Positions 27,396-37,655 of a stretch of DNA of 64,000 nucleotides are shown here, piece after piece. The translations under genes and the position numbers were made by a program. This DNA comes from Candidatus Mediterraneibacter intestinipullorum (GTDB taxonomy: Bacteria > Bacillota > Clostridia > Lachnospirales > Lachnospiraceae). Location: the NCBI GenBank assembly GCA_019118665.1, contig DWYM01000093.1, forward strand, positions 1 through 64,000, written 5' to 3'. Under the pieces are notes generated by a model. That model searched no databases and was not told the origin of the DNA. It saw only the letters and a list, made by a program, of their open reading frames with translations. How positions within the stretch are numbered: the first letter of the stretch is position 1; every line of letters begins with the position of its first letter.

Positions 27396-29231
27396 TTATG
27401 TCTCGCTGTCCTCATCAAATAATGCCTCAAACTCGCTCCTTGTTATCTTTTCCTTCTCTAACAGGAGTTTTGCGCATGCCTCCAGGACATCATGGTGATC
27501 CTGAATGATCCTGCGCGCTCTTGCATAACACTCATCGATGATCCGCTTTACTTCTTCATCGATCGTCCCTGCCACCTTCTCGCCATATCCGCGGGAAGTG
27601 TGTCCGAAATCTCTTCCGATGAATACTTCGTCGCTGTCATTGTCATAATTGATCAGGCCAAGGCGCTCAGACATGCCGAACTTGGTGATCATGGATTTGG
27701 CGATCGCCGTCGCCTGCTTGATATCCTGGGAAGCGCCTGTGGTGATGTCATCGAATATCTCCTCTTCCGCCACACGGCCACCCAGCGACACCGTGATCTC
27801 CTGGAGCATATGCCCCTTTGTATTAAACATATCATCCTTCTCCGGCAGAGGCATGGTGTACCCACCTGCTCCTCCGGTGGGGATAATGGATACGCTGTAC
27901 ACAGGTCCCACGTCAGGAAGCACATGGAACAGGATCGCGTGTCCCGCCTCATGGTAAGCCGTGATCCGCCGTTCCTTTTCAGAGACGATGCGGCTCTTCT
28001 TCTCCGGTCCGATGCCCACTTTTACAAAGGCATGACGGATATCCTGCTGCTGGATGAACACTCTGTTGTCCTTTGCGGCCAGGATGGCAGCCTCATTTAA
28101 CAGGTTTTCAAGATCCGCTCCGGTAAATCCCGCGGTTGTCTGCGCGATCTGCCGCAGATCCACGTCATCGCCCAGGGGCTTGTTCTTTGCGTGTACCTTC
28201 AGGATTTCTTCTCTTCCGCCCACATCCGGACGCCCTACGATCACATTCCGGTCAAACCGTCCGGGACGCAGGATCGCCGGATCGAGGATGTCCTTCCGGT
28301 TCGTGGCTGCCATGACGATAATGCCTTCATTCACTCCAAAACCATCCATCTCCACAAGGAGCTGGTTCAGCGTCTGCTCTCTCTCGTCATGTCCTCCGCC
28401 GAGACCGCTTCCCCGCCGTCTCGCTACCGCGTCGATCTCATCGATAAACACAATGCACGGAGCGTTCTTCTTCGCGTCCTGGAACAGATCGCGCACCCGG
28501 GACGCGCCCACGCCGACGAACATTTCCACGAAATCCGAACCTGAGATACTGAAAAACGGCACTCCCGCCTCACCTGCCACGGCCTTCGCCAGCAGCGTCT
28601 TTCCGGTTCCCGGCGGCCCCTCCAGGAGCACTCCCTTCGGGATCCTTGCCCCGAGCTGCACATATTTCTTTGGGGCCTTCAGGAAATCCACGATCTCCTC
28701 CAGCTCTTCTTTTTCTTCCTTCAGACCTGCCACGTCCGAGAAGGTGACCTTGATCTCATCCTGCCCCGCCATTCTTGCGCGGCTCTTGCCAAAGTTCATT
28801 GCCTTTGCATTTGCCCCGCCGTTCTGGCGGTTCATCAGATAAAAGATGAGAAAGACTCCCGCCAGCGTCACCAGCAGCGGAAGAAAGACTGTTGTCAGCA
28901 CAGACTCCTCCGGTATCGCGGAGATATCATACTCTACTTCCTGCTTATCCAGCAGGCTCCTTACTTCTTCCACATCAGAGACATTGACCGTCCGCGCCCC
29001 ATCTTCATTTTTCAGCATGAAGGACACCGTACCTGTCGGCACGGCGCGGTTCAGGTCAATATATACATCTGTCACATTGTCCCGCTCTACCTGGGTGACA
29101 AACTCCGTATAAGGCATCTCCTGCCGGTGCATCTGCATCCTGCCCGCCATCCAGAGAGCCGCCGCCACGATCACAATGAACATCAGGACCGTGGATATGT
29201 TAATGCTCCTGTATTTCCTGTTATTATCCAA
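27396..29231 (-). CDS. ftsH: ATP-dependent zinc metalloprotease FtsH
   Basis: [33 protein letters not shown], two N-terminal TMs. Confidence 0.97.
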   Translation of the reverse strand: MDNNRKYRSINISTVLMFIVIVAAALWMAGRMQMHRQEMPYTEFVTQVERDNVTDVYIDLNRAVPTGTVSFMLKNEDGARTVNVSDVEEVRSLLDKQEVEYDISAIPEESVLTTVFLPLLVTLAGVFLIFYLMNRQNGGANAKAMNFGKSRARMAGQDEIKVTFSDVAGLKEEKEELEEIVDFLKAPKKYVQLGARIPKGVLLEGPPGTGKTLLAKAVAGEAGVPFFSISGSDFVEMFVGVGASRVRDLFQDAKKNAPCIVFIDEIDAVARRRGSGLGGGHDEREQTLNQLLVEMDGFGVNEGIIVMAATNRKDILDPAILRPGRFDRNVIVGRPDVGGREEILKVHAKNKPLGDDVDLRQIAQTTAGFTGADLENLLNEAAILAAKDNRVFIQQQDIRHAFVKVGIGPEKKSRIVSEKERRITAYHEAGHAILFHVLPDVGPVYSVSIIPTGGAGGYTMPLPEKDDMFNTKGHMLQEITVSLGGRVAEEEIFDDITTGASQDIKQATAIAKSMITKFGMSERLGLINYDNDSDEVFIGRDFGHTSRGYGEKVAGTIDEEVKRIIDECYARARRIIQDHHDVLEACAKLLLEKEKITRSEFEALFDEDSET

Positions 29232-29245
29232 AATTCTGCTCCTTC

Positions 29246-29773
29246 CTATTCCACGCCTTCCACTACTCCGATGTAAGGAAGGTTTCTATACTTCTGGGCA
29301 TAATCAAGCCCATACCCGACCACGAATTTATCCGGGATCTCAAATCCGCAGTAATCCACCTTCACGTCCTTCACTCTCCGCTCCGGTTTGTCCAGCAGCG
29401 CACACAAATGCATGCTGGCGGGATTCCTCTTTTTAAGGACGTCCATGAGATAATACAGTGTGTTTCCGGAATCAATGATATCCTCAACGATCAACACTTC
29501 TTTGTTCTCGATGGATTCGTCCAGATCCTTCGCGATGCGCACAACGCCGCTGGAAGCCGTTCCATCGCCATAGCTTCCCACACACATAAAATCCATGGAT
29601 ACCGGCACTGTGATCCTCTTTGCCAGCTCACACATAAAAAAGACGCCGCCTTTTAATACGCAGATAAGATGAACCTGCTTTCCGGCATAATCCGCACTGA
29701 TCCTCTCCCCCAGTTCCCTGATCCTCTCATCAACCTTGTCTTCAGGAATCAGCACCCTGATCGTCTCTGCCAT
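29246..29773 (-). CDS. hpt: Hypoxanthine phosphoribosyltransferase
   Basis: [22 protein letters not shown] PRTase motif. Confidence 0.95.
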   Translation of the reverse strand: MAETIRVLIPEDKVDERIRELGERISADYAGKQVHLICVLKGGVFFMCELAKRITVPVSMDFMCVGSYGDGTASSGVVRIAKDLDESIENKEVLIVEDIIDSGNTLYYLMDVLKKRNPASMHLCALLDKPERRVKDVKVDYCGFEIPDKFVVGYGLDYAQKYRNLPYIGVVEGVE

Positions 29774-31250
29774 TTTCTTTCTCCTCCGTTATCTTTATCT
29801 CAAGAACTGTTTTTGTCCTGCTGCTGATATGGCACGCGCGGCTCATCCGGCGTCCGGGGATCCAGATGATGTGTTCCCCATCGGCAATGAGCAGCATACG
29901 CTCCCTTTCTTTCCGCGGGATCTTTTCATTGACAAAAAAAGATTTCAGCTTCTGCCGGCTTCCCTTCTCATCAATGATGAGGTAATCACCGCTTTGCCGC
30001 GTCCTCGCGGAAAGACTGTATTTTATTATATCATAATCAAACCATTTCGTGTAGCTTTTTTGCCGGATCCCTTCTGCCTCTGAAACGTCCGCGTTTTCGA
30101 TGATCCGGCAGGTGATGATCTGTCCTGTGCCGGGGATCTCCACTCTGCCCGGAACTTTCAGAGAAACCGTAAATCCATCCCTACTATCCGGTTCTTCCCC
30201 ATCCTCTACGGCTCCGCCGCACTGTTTGATCCTCACTCCGTCATATGTCCGTTCTGCTTTTATGCCTCCCGGCAGATCCAGCGCACGCCCGGTCTGCCTG
30301 TCAAAAAGCTCTGCCAGGGCCGCGATATGGACCGCTCCGATGTCGCGCTCCTGCCCTCTTACATATGCGAGGCTTTTCCGGATGAGCTGTTTCTGCACGG
30401 CCGGCGCCTCCTTCTGAAACGCCTCCCTGTTTATCTCCAGCCCCCTTGCTTCTCCAGTGTGCGCCGCAGCCTCGTCCCCGGCGCTCTGTCCGGCTTTTCC
30501 GATTTCCACGCAGTTCTCCCACGCCCGGTCTGCGCCCTGCTCCAGATAATCCCACACCTCGCGGGCCTGCCGGGACAGCTCATCCAGATGCTCCGCGGTC
30601 CTGGGATTGACCTGTTCCCCGAAGACCGGCAGGATATTGTGCCGGATCCGGTTTCTCGTATAATCGTTCTCACTGTTTGTAGCGTCCTCGCGCCAGGAGA
30701 TCACTTTTGCCCTGAGATAGCCCTCTGTCTGAATCCGGGTGAGCACAAGGAGCGGGCGGATCCATTTTCCCGCTGTCGGGCGGATGCCCCCCAGCCCCTT
30801 CAGCCCTGTTCCCCGCGCCATATTCCAGAGCACGGTCTCCGCATTGTCATCCCTGTGATGGGCGGTCGCGATCTTCGTGCCTCCGTCCTCGCGGCACATA
30901 AGGCAGAACGCCTCCCGGCGGGCCGTTCTCCCCGCCTCCTCAGGAGATTGTTTCCGGTTTCTGGCAATTAATTCCACATCTTCGTGAAAAAACCGGCAGG
31001 GCACTTTCAGATCCCGGCACAGTTGTCTCACATACGCCTCGTCCCCATCCGCGTCCGCGCCCCGCAGCCCATGATTCACATGGCACACCTTTACCTGAAA
31101 TCCCAGCCTTTCACGCAGGGCGCAGAGCACAAAAAGCAGGCATACCGAGTCTGCTCCGCCCGATACACCTGCGATTACCACGTCACCCTTCCCGATCATG
31201 CCGTGTTTCCTGATAAACTGTTCCACTTCTTTCTCTTCATTTCTCATCAT
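29742..31250 (-). CDS. tilS: tRNA(Ile)-lysidine synthetase
   Basis: VIAGVSGGADSVCLLFVL PP-loop; CHVNHGLRGADADGDEAYV. Confidence 0.95.
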   Translation of the reverse strand: MMRNEEKEVEQFIRKHGMIGKGDVVIAGVSGGADSVCLLFVLCALRERLGFQVKVCHVNHGLRGADADGDEAYVRQLCRDLKVPCRFFHEDVELIARNRKQSPEEAGRTARREAFCLMCREDGGTKIATAHHRDDNAETVLWNMARGTGLKGLGGIRPTAGKWIRPLLVLTRIQTEGYLRAKVISWREDATNSENDYTRNRIRHNILPVFGEQVNPRTAEHLDELSRQAREVWDYLEQGADRAWENCVEIGKAGQSAGDEAAAHTGEARGLEINREAFQKEAPAVQKQLIRKSLAYVRGQERDIGAVHIAALAELFDRQTGRALDLPGGIKAERTYDGVRIKQCGGAVEDGEEPDSRDGFTVSLKVPGRVEIPGTGQIITCRIIENADVSEAEGIRQKSYTKWFDYDIIKYSLSARTRQSGDYLIIDEKGSRQKLKSFFVNEKIPRKERERMLLIADGEHIIWIPGRRMSRACHISSRTKTVLEIKITEEKENGRDDQGADS

Positions 31251-31297
31251 ATGTAAACTATAACGAATTCATTCCCAAAAGTAAAGAGGCTGCGCCA

Positions 31298-32695
31298 CTA
31301 TGACTCCCACAATCCCACCGCCAGCACTGTCATGTCGTCCGCCGGCTCTTTTCCGGTCCATGCCAGCACCTGTTCCAGTATATGATGGGCCATTTCTTTC
31401 GGATTGCTGATCGCGCTCCCCTGTATGATGGTCTCCAGGAGGATATCCTGCTCCCCCACCGGCAGCGCGTCCAGCACGCCGTCTGTCACCATGATGACAA
31501 AATCACCGTCCTCCAGCTTCCTCTTCACGGAATCGATCTCGATATGGTTCATCACGCCGATGGGCAGGCTGGTGGAGCTCAAATGCTCTACACTGTCCTT
31601 TTTCTTGATGAATGTAGAGGACGCCCCTGCTTTTATGATCTCACACTCTCCTGTGTACAGGTCGAACACCGTCATGTCCACCGTGGAATAATGGATCTCC
31701 TCCCTGCCCATGACGAGCGTGGTATTGATCATCTGGATCGCTGTCTCCTCGGGAAATCCGGCGGCCAGCAGCTCCTCCAAGAGCTCGATGACCAGCGTGC
31801 TCTCCCGGCACGCCTCCTCCCCGGACCCCATTCCGTCAGAGAGCACAACGCCTTTCCTGCCTCCGGGCATGTCCATCATGGAGAAATTATCTCCTGAAAT
31901 ATTGGAACATCCCTTGCCGATGCGGGCTGTTCCCTGCATCGTGTAAAACGCCGGGCCCTCCCTGCAGACAACGGTCATATACCTGGGCCCCAGCATCTGA
32001 GCGCTGTCCCCCGGAAGCACGAAACGCCTCCCCGCTGCCTCTGACACGGCTCGTACCACTTCTTTCACTGAGACCTTCTGCTTCTTCATGCTCCGCGCGG
32101 TCACATGGATCTCATACTTGCCTTCTCCGTTCATAAAGAAATGGGTATACAGTACACGGATGTCCTTTTTCTTCAGGGCGGAGGCGATCTTCTTCTCCAG
32201 CCGCTCGTCCGTAAATATGCTGTTCTCCAGCTCTTTGGCCGTGTGCTGCATCATATCAGCGAACGTATCCAACTGGATCGCGCAGCTCTCCCTGCTCCTC
32301 GCCATCCGGTTGACCCAGATAATGTTCTGTCTTGCGCCGTGAAATCCTTCCAGCATCTCCCGCAGAAACCTGGGCGCCATGACGCACCTCTGCATCAGCT
32401 TTCTCTTGGTCTCCGTATTGAGTTCATTTCCATACTTGTCCACAGCGGAAAGCACGTCATATCCCATCTGGTAAGTGTGCACGAAATTCTCTCCCCAGCA
32501 CCAGCCGCATTTCTCACACTTGCCGCATACGTTTTCCCGCACCCTGGAAAATATTTCATCTATTTCTTCTGAAGAAAATGCCTGCCGCTTCTCCTCCAGC
32601 CCAAGAAATGTGCGGGAGAGCTGCCGCAGGGAATGCGCGAATTTTTCTATCTGTTCCACATATGGGCTGCCGTGCAGCGCCTGTCCCTCATTCAT
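31298..32695 (-). CDS. SpoIIE-like PP2C serine phosphatase without N-terminal TM domain
   Basis: SDGMGSGEEACRES...VTDGVLDAL PP2C/SpoIIE signature; 465 aa; located next to tilS/divIC. Confidence 0.85.
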   Translation of the reverse strand: MNEGQALHGSPYVEQIEKFAHSLRQLSRTFLGLEEKRQAFSSEEIDEIFSRVRENVCGKCEKCGWCWGENFVHTYQMGYDVLSAVDKYGNELNTETKRKLMQRCVMAPRFLREMLEGFHGARQNIIWVNRMARSRESCAIQLDTFADMMQHTAKELENSIFTDERLEKKIASALKKKDIRVLYTHFFMNGEGKYEIHVTARSMKKQKVSVKEVVRAVSEAAGRRFVLPGDSAQMLGPRYMTVVCREGPAFYTMQGTARIGKGCSNISGDNFSMMDMPGGRKGVVLSDGMGSGEEACRESTLVIELLEELLAAGFPEETAIQMINTTLVMGREEIHYSTVDMTVFDLYTGECEIIKAGASSTFIKKKDSVEHLSSTSLPIGVMNHIEIDSVKRKLEDGDFVIMVTDGVLDALPVGEQDILLETIIQGSAISNPKEMAHHILEQVLAWTGKEPADDMTVLAVGLWES

Positions 32696-32747
32696 AGTAT
32701 CTGCTCCCTTTCTGTATCAGACGCGGCGGATTGCCGCTGACATAAAC

Positions 32748-32779
32748 AAAGACCCCGGGGAATCTCTCCCGGAGTCTTC
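32748..32779 (-). terminator. Terminator/hairpin between divIC and the spoIIE-like gene
   Basis: AAAGACCCCGGGGAATCTCTCCCGGAGTCTT imperfect inverted repeat. Confidence 0.6.
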
Positions 32780-32818
32780 ATTCGTAAATCTCTGTCTTAA
32801 AATTAAAACCTGTGCCGC

Positions 32819-33157
32819 TTACTCCGCCGGCTTAAACACGATCTCATTCGGATCCACAAGCCCCAGCTTCTCTTCCGCGGTCTCTTTGATATAATCGTCT
32901 GTTGTGACGTACTCTTTAAATTCTTCTACTTCTTTGGCGCGCTGTTCTTCCTCTTTGATCTGCGCCTCCAGCTCTTCCTCCTGTGCCTTGTACTGTGCGT
33001 TCTTCGCGTGCAGCTTCACGGAACCGACCGCGAGCACGCCTGTAAGCACTACAAGTATCATGCAGATAAGGAGAACGCTCCGCTTATGCTGCCCGAGCCT
33101 GTAATTTTTCTTTCTGCTCTTCTTCCTCTCTGCCGTACGTTGTTTGATCTTATTCAT
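32819..33157 (-). CDS. divIC: Septum formation initiator DivIC/FtsB-like
   Basis: Single TM plus coiled coil; YabQ/YabP neighbourhood. Confidence 0.85.
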   Translation of the reverse strand: MNKIKQRTAERKKSRKKNYRLGQHKRSVLLICMILVVLTGVLAVGSVKLHAKNAQYKAQEEELEAQIKEEEQRAKEVEEFKEYVTTDDYIKETAEEKLGLVDPNEIVFKPAE

Positions 33158-33226
33158 CCATACTCACCCTGCTTATCAATTTGTAATTTATGCTCCCCAT
33201 TATTAAACTTTATTTTATCCGCTTTC

Positions 33227-33568
33227 TTATTTTTTTTCAAGGCTTTTCTTCTTTCCGGAAACTTTTTTCTCTACCCTGGAAAAAAGTTTTTTCACAGAGC
33301 GCAGGAAAACATACCCCATCCCTGCCCCGCACACCAGGCCAAGCAGAAAAAACCACCGGATACTCCCGAATGTTGTCTCATACATCCTGCTGAAGATATA
33401 GCCGCTGGTCCCGATCCAGAACAAGAAATCCTCCGCGGCCACCACCCGGGGGACATGGGGGATGAGCTTTCTCAGACAGCACAGGAGTTCATACGCAAAC
33501 ATCACGGTCATGCCCGACAGCCCGGCATAGAGGAAAATCCCCGCCTCCGTCCCGATCCCCAGTATCAT
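33227..33568 (-). CDS. yabQ: Spore cortex biosynthesis protein YabQ
   Basis: Small multi-TM protein between yabP and divIC. Confidence 0.8.
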   Translation of the reverse strand: MILGIGTEAGIFLYAGLSGMTVMFAYELLCCLRKLIPHVPRVVAAEDFLFWIGTSGYIFSRMYETTFGSIRWFFLLGLVCGAGMGYVFLRSVKKLFSRVEKKVSGKKKSLEKK

Positions 33569-33577
33569 GACCGGCGC

Positions 33578-33862
33578 CTACCTGAACAGTTTTGACAGGA
33601 AGGTCTCATTCGGCTTTCCCGCCTGTGAGATGGCGGAATATGCGATGCTGTCGATGCTTCCCGAGAGATCCACCTCTCCTTTTTCCACACTGAGCCTGTT
33701 CACATGCAGGTCTGTCCCCTTGACCATCAGCATCCCCTGCTCTGTCTCCAGCAGAATCTCATTCAGATCAAAGGAAAGGACGTCGAGCACTCCTGTCACC
33801 ATAGCTGTTTTCCTGTTATTGACCACCAGTTTATGTGTCTTCGCAATACGCTGTTCTTCCAT
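33578..33862 (-). CDS. yabP: Sporulation protein YabP
   Basis: MEEQRIAKTHKLVVNNRKTAMVTGVLDVLSFDLNEILLETEQGMLMVKG. Confidence 0.9.
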   Translation of the reverse strand: MEEQRIAKTHKLVVNNRKTAMVTGVLDVLSFDLNEILLETEQGMLMVKGTDLHVNRLSVEKGEVDLSGSIDSIAYSAISQAGKPNETFLSKLFR

Positions 33863-33917
33863 CCACACTCCCTCCCACTCTGCTTTTAAATATATGAGGG
33901 GTTGTTTCTGTTTATTC

Positions 33918-34157
33918 CTAAAGATATTTGAACAGGTCTTTCGCGTCCTCTTTTTTTGTCGTCTCACGGACGACCAGCACTTCCACCTTCACCGTTTTCG
34001 TGCCGAAGCCGATCTCGATCACATCCCCTGCCTTTACCTGCGCCGACGCTTTCGCAGGTCTTCCGTTGACCGTGACGCGCCCCGCGTCGCACGCTTCATT
34101 TGCCACAGTCCTCCGCTTTATGAGGCGCGATACTTTCAGAAATTTATCCAAACGCAT
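33918..34157 (-). CDS. rqcP: S4-domain RNA-binding protein (RqcP/YabO)
   Basis: MRLDKFLKVSRLIKRRTVANEACDAGRVTVNGRPAKASAQVKAGDVIEI. Confidence 0.9.
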   Translation of the reverse strand: MRLDKFLKVSRLIKRRTVANEACDAGRVTVNGRPAKASAQVKAGDVIEIGFGTKTVKVEVLVVRETTKKEDAKDLFKYL

Positions 34158-34211
34158 TTTCTCTTCCTCCTTTCGGGACCGGAGCCCGATTTTTCCCATA
34201 TATCAGAAAAA

Positions 34212-34244
34212 GCACCTGCGATGCTCCTGGCGCATCGCAAGTGC
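34212..34244 (-). terminator. Terminator of the HU gene
   Basis: GCACCTGCGATGC...GCATCGCAAGTGC, T-tract on the minus strand. Confidence 0.8.
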
Positions 34245-34278
34245 CTGTCCGTTGTTTTACCTTGAATGTGAGACAGGA

Positions 34279-34551
34279 TTAGTTGATAGCATCCTTTAAT
34301 GCTTTTCCTGCTTTGAACTTCGGAGCCTTGCAGGCTGCGATCTTCATCGTCTTTCCTGTCTGCGGGTTTCTTCCCTCTCTTGCTGCTCTCTTGCTTACCT
34401 CAAATGTTCCGAAACCGACAAGCTGAACTTTATCGTCCTTCTTAAGCTGCTCTGTTACAACATCGATAAAAGCCTTTAATGCTTTTTCAGAGTCTTTCTT
34501 GGAAATTTCTGCTTTCTCTGCGATTGCTGCGATAAGTTCTGTTTTGTTCAT
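34279..34551 (-). CDS. hup: HU-family DNA-binding protein
   Basis: [28 protein letters not shown] ... [22 protein letters not shown]. Confidence 0.97.
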   Translation of the reverse strand: MNKTELIAAIAEKAEISKKDSEKALKAFIDVVTEQLKKDDKVQLVGFGTFEVSKRAAREGRNPQTGKTMKIAACKAPKFKAGKALKDAIN

Positions 34552-34733
34552 AGGTAAATCCTCCTCTTTATTGTACCTGAATACAATGTTATTCTGATTT
34601 CAAAGGGAAATATGCCCTGTCGGCCGCAATATTCCGCCTTTATGTACTGTTATAACGTTTTCGCCGGGCTTTGTCAAGATTTTTCATCGTTTTTTACCGT
34701 TTTCTCTCATCTTGCCGCCTGGAAACAGTCTGT

Positions 34734-36425
34734 TTATCCCAACACAGGCTTCAGCTCCGCTGACAGCTTCTCTTTTTCAGCCTGCGCCTCCGCAAGATCC
34801 CTGCCAAGCGTTGTATAGTAGATCTTGATCTTCGGTTCGGTTCCCGAAGGACGTATGATCACTGTCGCGTTGTTCTCCAGCTTGTAGATCAGTACATCCG
34901 CTGCCGGGAGACCCGTCTCCTCCGGCTTCTTATAATCTGTCGCCGCCGTCACTTTGTATCCCGCGATCTCTGTCAGCGGTTCACTGCGGAGCTCCTGCAT
35001 GATCCCCGCCATCTTGTCCATCCCGCTCAGTCCCGGGAACTCAAAGCTGTCCACTTTGTTGAGATATCGCCCATACTGCGCATAGATCTCTTCCATTCGC
35101 TGTTTTAAGGAGCTTCCGATGCTCCTGTAATATGCCGCCATCTCACAGATCAGCATGGAGCCGATGACAGCGTCCTTGTCACGCACATACGGTCCTGCAA
35201 GATATCCGTAGCTCTCCTCGAATCCGAAAATAAAACGGTCTTCCTCTCCTGCCTGCTCCAGCTGCGCGATCTGGTCCCCGATCCACTTAAATCCGGTCAG
35301 CACGGTGCGAAGCTCTACCCCATAGTGCTCCGCCACCGCGTCAGCAAGGGGAGTGGACACGATCGACTTCACTGCCACCGGGTTCTCCGGCATTGTGCCC
35401 TTCTCGATGCGCCCCGCGCAGATATAATCCAGAAGCAGTACGCCCGCTTCATTTCCGCTCACCAGCTCATAGGAACCATCCGGGCACTTCATTGCAATCC
35501 CCACGCGGTCTGCATCCGGGTCTGTTGCCAGCATCAGGTCCGCCCCGGTCTCTTTTGCCAGATCCAGTCCCAGCTCAAGAGCCTCAAAAATCTCCGGGTT
35601 CGGATAGCTGCATGTGGTAAAGTATCCGTTCGGGTACTCCTGTTCCGGCACAATGGTGATATCCGTTATCCCGATATCCTTTAATACCTGTGTCACCGGA
35701 ACGAGCCCGGAGCCGTTCAGCGGGCTGTACACCAGCTTCAGTCCCGCGGTCTTGCAAAGGCCCGGACGTACCTGCCAGGACTCAATGGCGTCATAGAGGG
35801 CTCTCTTACAGTCATCGCCCACAAACCGGATCAGCCCATCCTCTACGCCCTGCGCGAAAGAGATGTATTTTGCGCCTGTGAGCACGTCTGTCTTCTGGAT
35901 CTCGTCATACACGACCGCCGCCGCGTCGTCCGTCATCTGGCATCCATCCGGCCCATATGCCTTGTATCCGTTATATTTTGCCGGGTTATGGGAAGCAGTC
36001 ACCATGATTCCCGCGTTACAGTTATAGTACCGCGTCGCAAAAGAAAGGGCGGGAACAGGCATGAGCGCATCGTAGATCCTTACCCTGATCCCATTTGCCG
36101 CCAGCACCCCTGCCGCTGTCTTCGCGAATATATCGCTCTTCAGACGGCTGTCATAGCTGATCGCTACCGTCTGTGTGCCTCCCTGTGTCTTTACCCAGTT
36201 CGCGAGGCCCTGTGTAGCCTGGCGCACCACATAGATATTCATGCAGTTCGTTCCCGCGCCGAGCACGCCGCGCAGCCCTGCCGTTCCAAACTTCAGCGCC
36301 ACTGCAAAGCGTTCTTTGATCTCATCGTCTTTCCCTTCGATCTTCGCCAGTTCCGGTTTCAGATCCGCATCTTCCAGATCTGCTTCCAGCCAGCGCTTAT
36401 ACTCTTCCTGATACATGCTTACCAC
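34734..36425 (-). CDS. Phosphoglucomutase/phosphomannomutase
   Basis: VTASHNPAKYNGYK active-site loop; DPDADRVG; RPSGTEPKIK. Confidence 0.95.
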   Translation of the reverse strand: MVSMYQEEYKRWLEADLEDADLKPELAKIEGKDDEIKERFAVALKFGTAGLRGVLGAGTNCMNIYVVRQATQGLANWVKTQGGTQTVAISYDSRLKSDIFAKTAAGVLAANGIRVRIYDALMPVPALSFATRYYNCNAGIMVTASHNPAKYNGYKAYGPDGCQMTDDAAAVVYDEIQKTDVLTGAKYISFAQGVEDGLIRFVGDDCKRALYDAIESWQVRPGLCKTAGLKLVYSPLNGSGLVPVTQVLKDIGITDITIVPEQEYPNGYFTTCSYPNPEIFEALELGLDLAKETGADLMLATDPDADRVGIAMKCPDGSYELVSGNEAGVLLLDYICAGRIEKGTMPENPVAVKSIVSTPLADAVAEHYGVELRTVLTGFKWIGDQIAQLEQAGEEDRFIFGFEESYGYLAGPYVRDKDAVIGSMLICEMAAYYRSIGSSLKQRMEEIYAQYGRYLNKVDSFEFPGLSGMDKMAGIMQELRSEPLTEIAGYKVTAATDYKKPEETGLPAADVLIYKLENNATVIIRPSGTEPKIKIYYTTLGRDLAEAQAEKEKLSAELKPVLG

Positions 36426-36516
36426 TCCTACTGTTTTTTATTGATCCTGATACAAGATCACAAATAAATCCAGTACTAATATATCATGTTTCCGACCGGG
36501 CATCAACAAAACTATT

Positions 36517-37530
36517 TTATATCTTCAGAGAAAATACTTCCTCCAGAAAATGATTCTTTTCCTCCGCCTGGCGCACTGCCATCCTGAGTTTTTCAACATA
36601 TTTTTCCGGCAGCCACGCCTTATTGGAACGATAGTAGCTCCCTGCTGTCTTCCAGAACTTCTCCGGATACGCCAGGGAAAGACCAAGATACTCCTTTTCT
36701 TCCGGGGCAAGAGCGCGTTCCTCCTCATATGCTTCGAGAAGTTTTTGTCCAGCTTTTTGTTTCCAATGATGCTTTTCCATGGCTTTTCTGATAAAATAGT
36801 ACAGATCATTCACCTGGATATCCGTTCTCATGTTCTCAAATCCTGTCACGGCAATCCCATCTTTCAGCATGATGACATTGTGATAATTATAATCTCCGTG
36901 GATCATGCGGCCCTGGTCAACGCTCTGTCTGTACAGCTTCATGCAGCCCGATGCCTGCATTTTCCCCAGCACTTTCTCAGCCATGCCGAACATTTTTTCA
37001 AAGCTCTCCAGATAGAGATACTCGAACTCATTTTTCGCCGTCCGCGCCCGGATAAAGGAGCGCACCTTTTTCAGTTCCCGGTTATGGCGCAGGATCTCAT
37101 CCACCGGATCTCTTCCCGGTGGGAACGCTTCTTCCGGCGGGACCGGGCGCCATTCTGAGAGCAGCGCGTCCAGTTCTCTGTGCAGGGATCCAAGCAGCCC
37201 CGCCGCCCGCAGGACTTCGCCCTCCTGACGGATATCGCACTCCCGACCCGGATACCACTTTTTGAGCATATACACCGTGCCTTCCCCTGAAGTGACGAGC
37301 AGTTTCCCATCTTTCGTGAATACCGGGGTGTCAACTTTTATATTTCCTCTCTTTTCTATGCGGCTGAGGACTTCATACAGCAAAGGGGCGCGCCGCCCGG
37401 ATATCCTGGTCTCCTTCAGCAGCATCGTCCCTTCATTTGTATCGCAAAAAAACGCACCCCTTATCCTTCGGGTGCCTTTTACTTCTATATGATACTGTTC
37501 CAATACTTCCAGTTCGTATTCCTCTCTCAT
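36517..37530 (-). CDS. CotS-family spore coat / phosphotransferase-like protein
   Basis: MIHGDYNYHNVIM kinase-like motif; CotS-like overall. Confidence 0.8.
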   Translation of the reverse strand: MREEYELEVLEQYHIEVKGTRRIRGAFFCDTNEGTMLLKETRISGRRAPLLYEVLSRIEKRGNIKVDTPVFTKDGKLLVTSGEGTVYMLKKWYPGRECDIRQEGEVLRAAGLLGSLHRELDALLSEWRPVPPEEAFPPGRDPVDEILRHNRELKKVRSFIRARTAKNEFEYLYLESFEKMFGMAEKVLGKMQASGCMKLYRQSVDQGRMIHGDYNYHNVIMLKDGIAVTGFENMRTDIQVNDLYYFIRKAMEKHHWKQKAGQKLLEAYEEERALAPEEKEYLGLSLAYPEKFWKTAGSYYRSNKAWLPEKYVEKLRMAVRQAEEKNHFLEEVFSLKI

Positions 37531-37655
37531 AGCCGCCCCCCCTGTCAGACACTTTTTCGTCGCAACAGCCAGCCGCGCCGGATTGCCGGAGCTGTTTCCG
37601 GCAGGGCACGCCTGATCTGTTATTCTAATCTATGAGAGGAGAGGCCCAAGTATGA

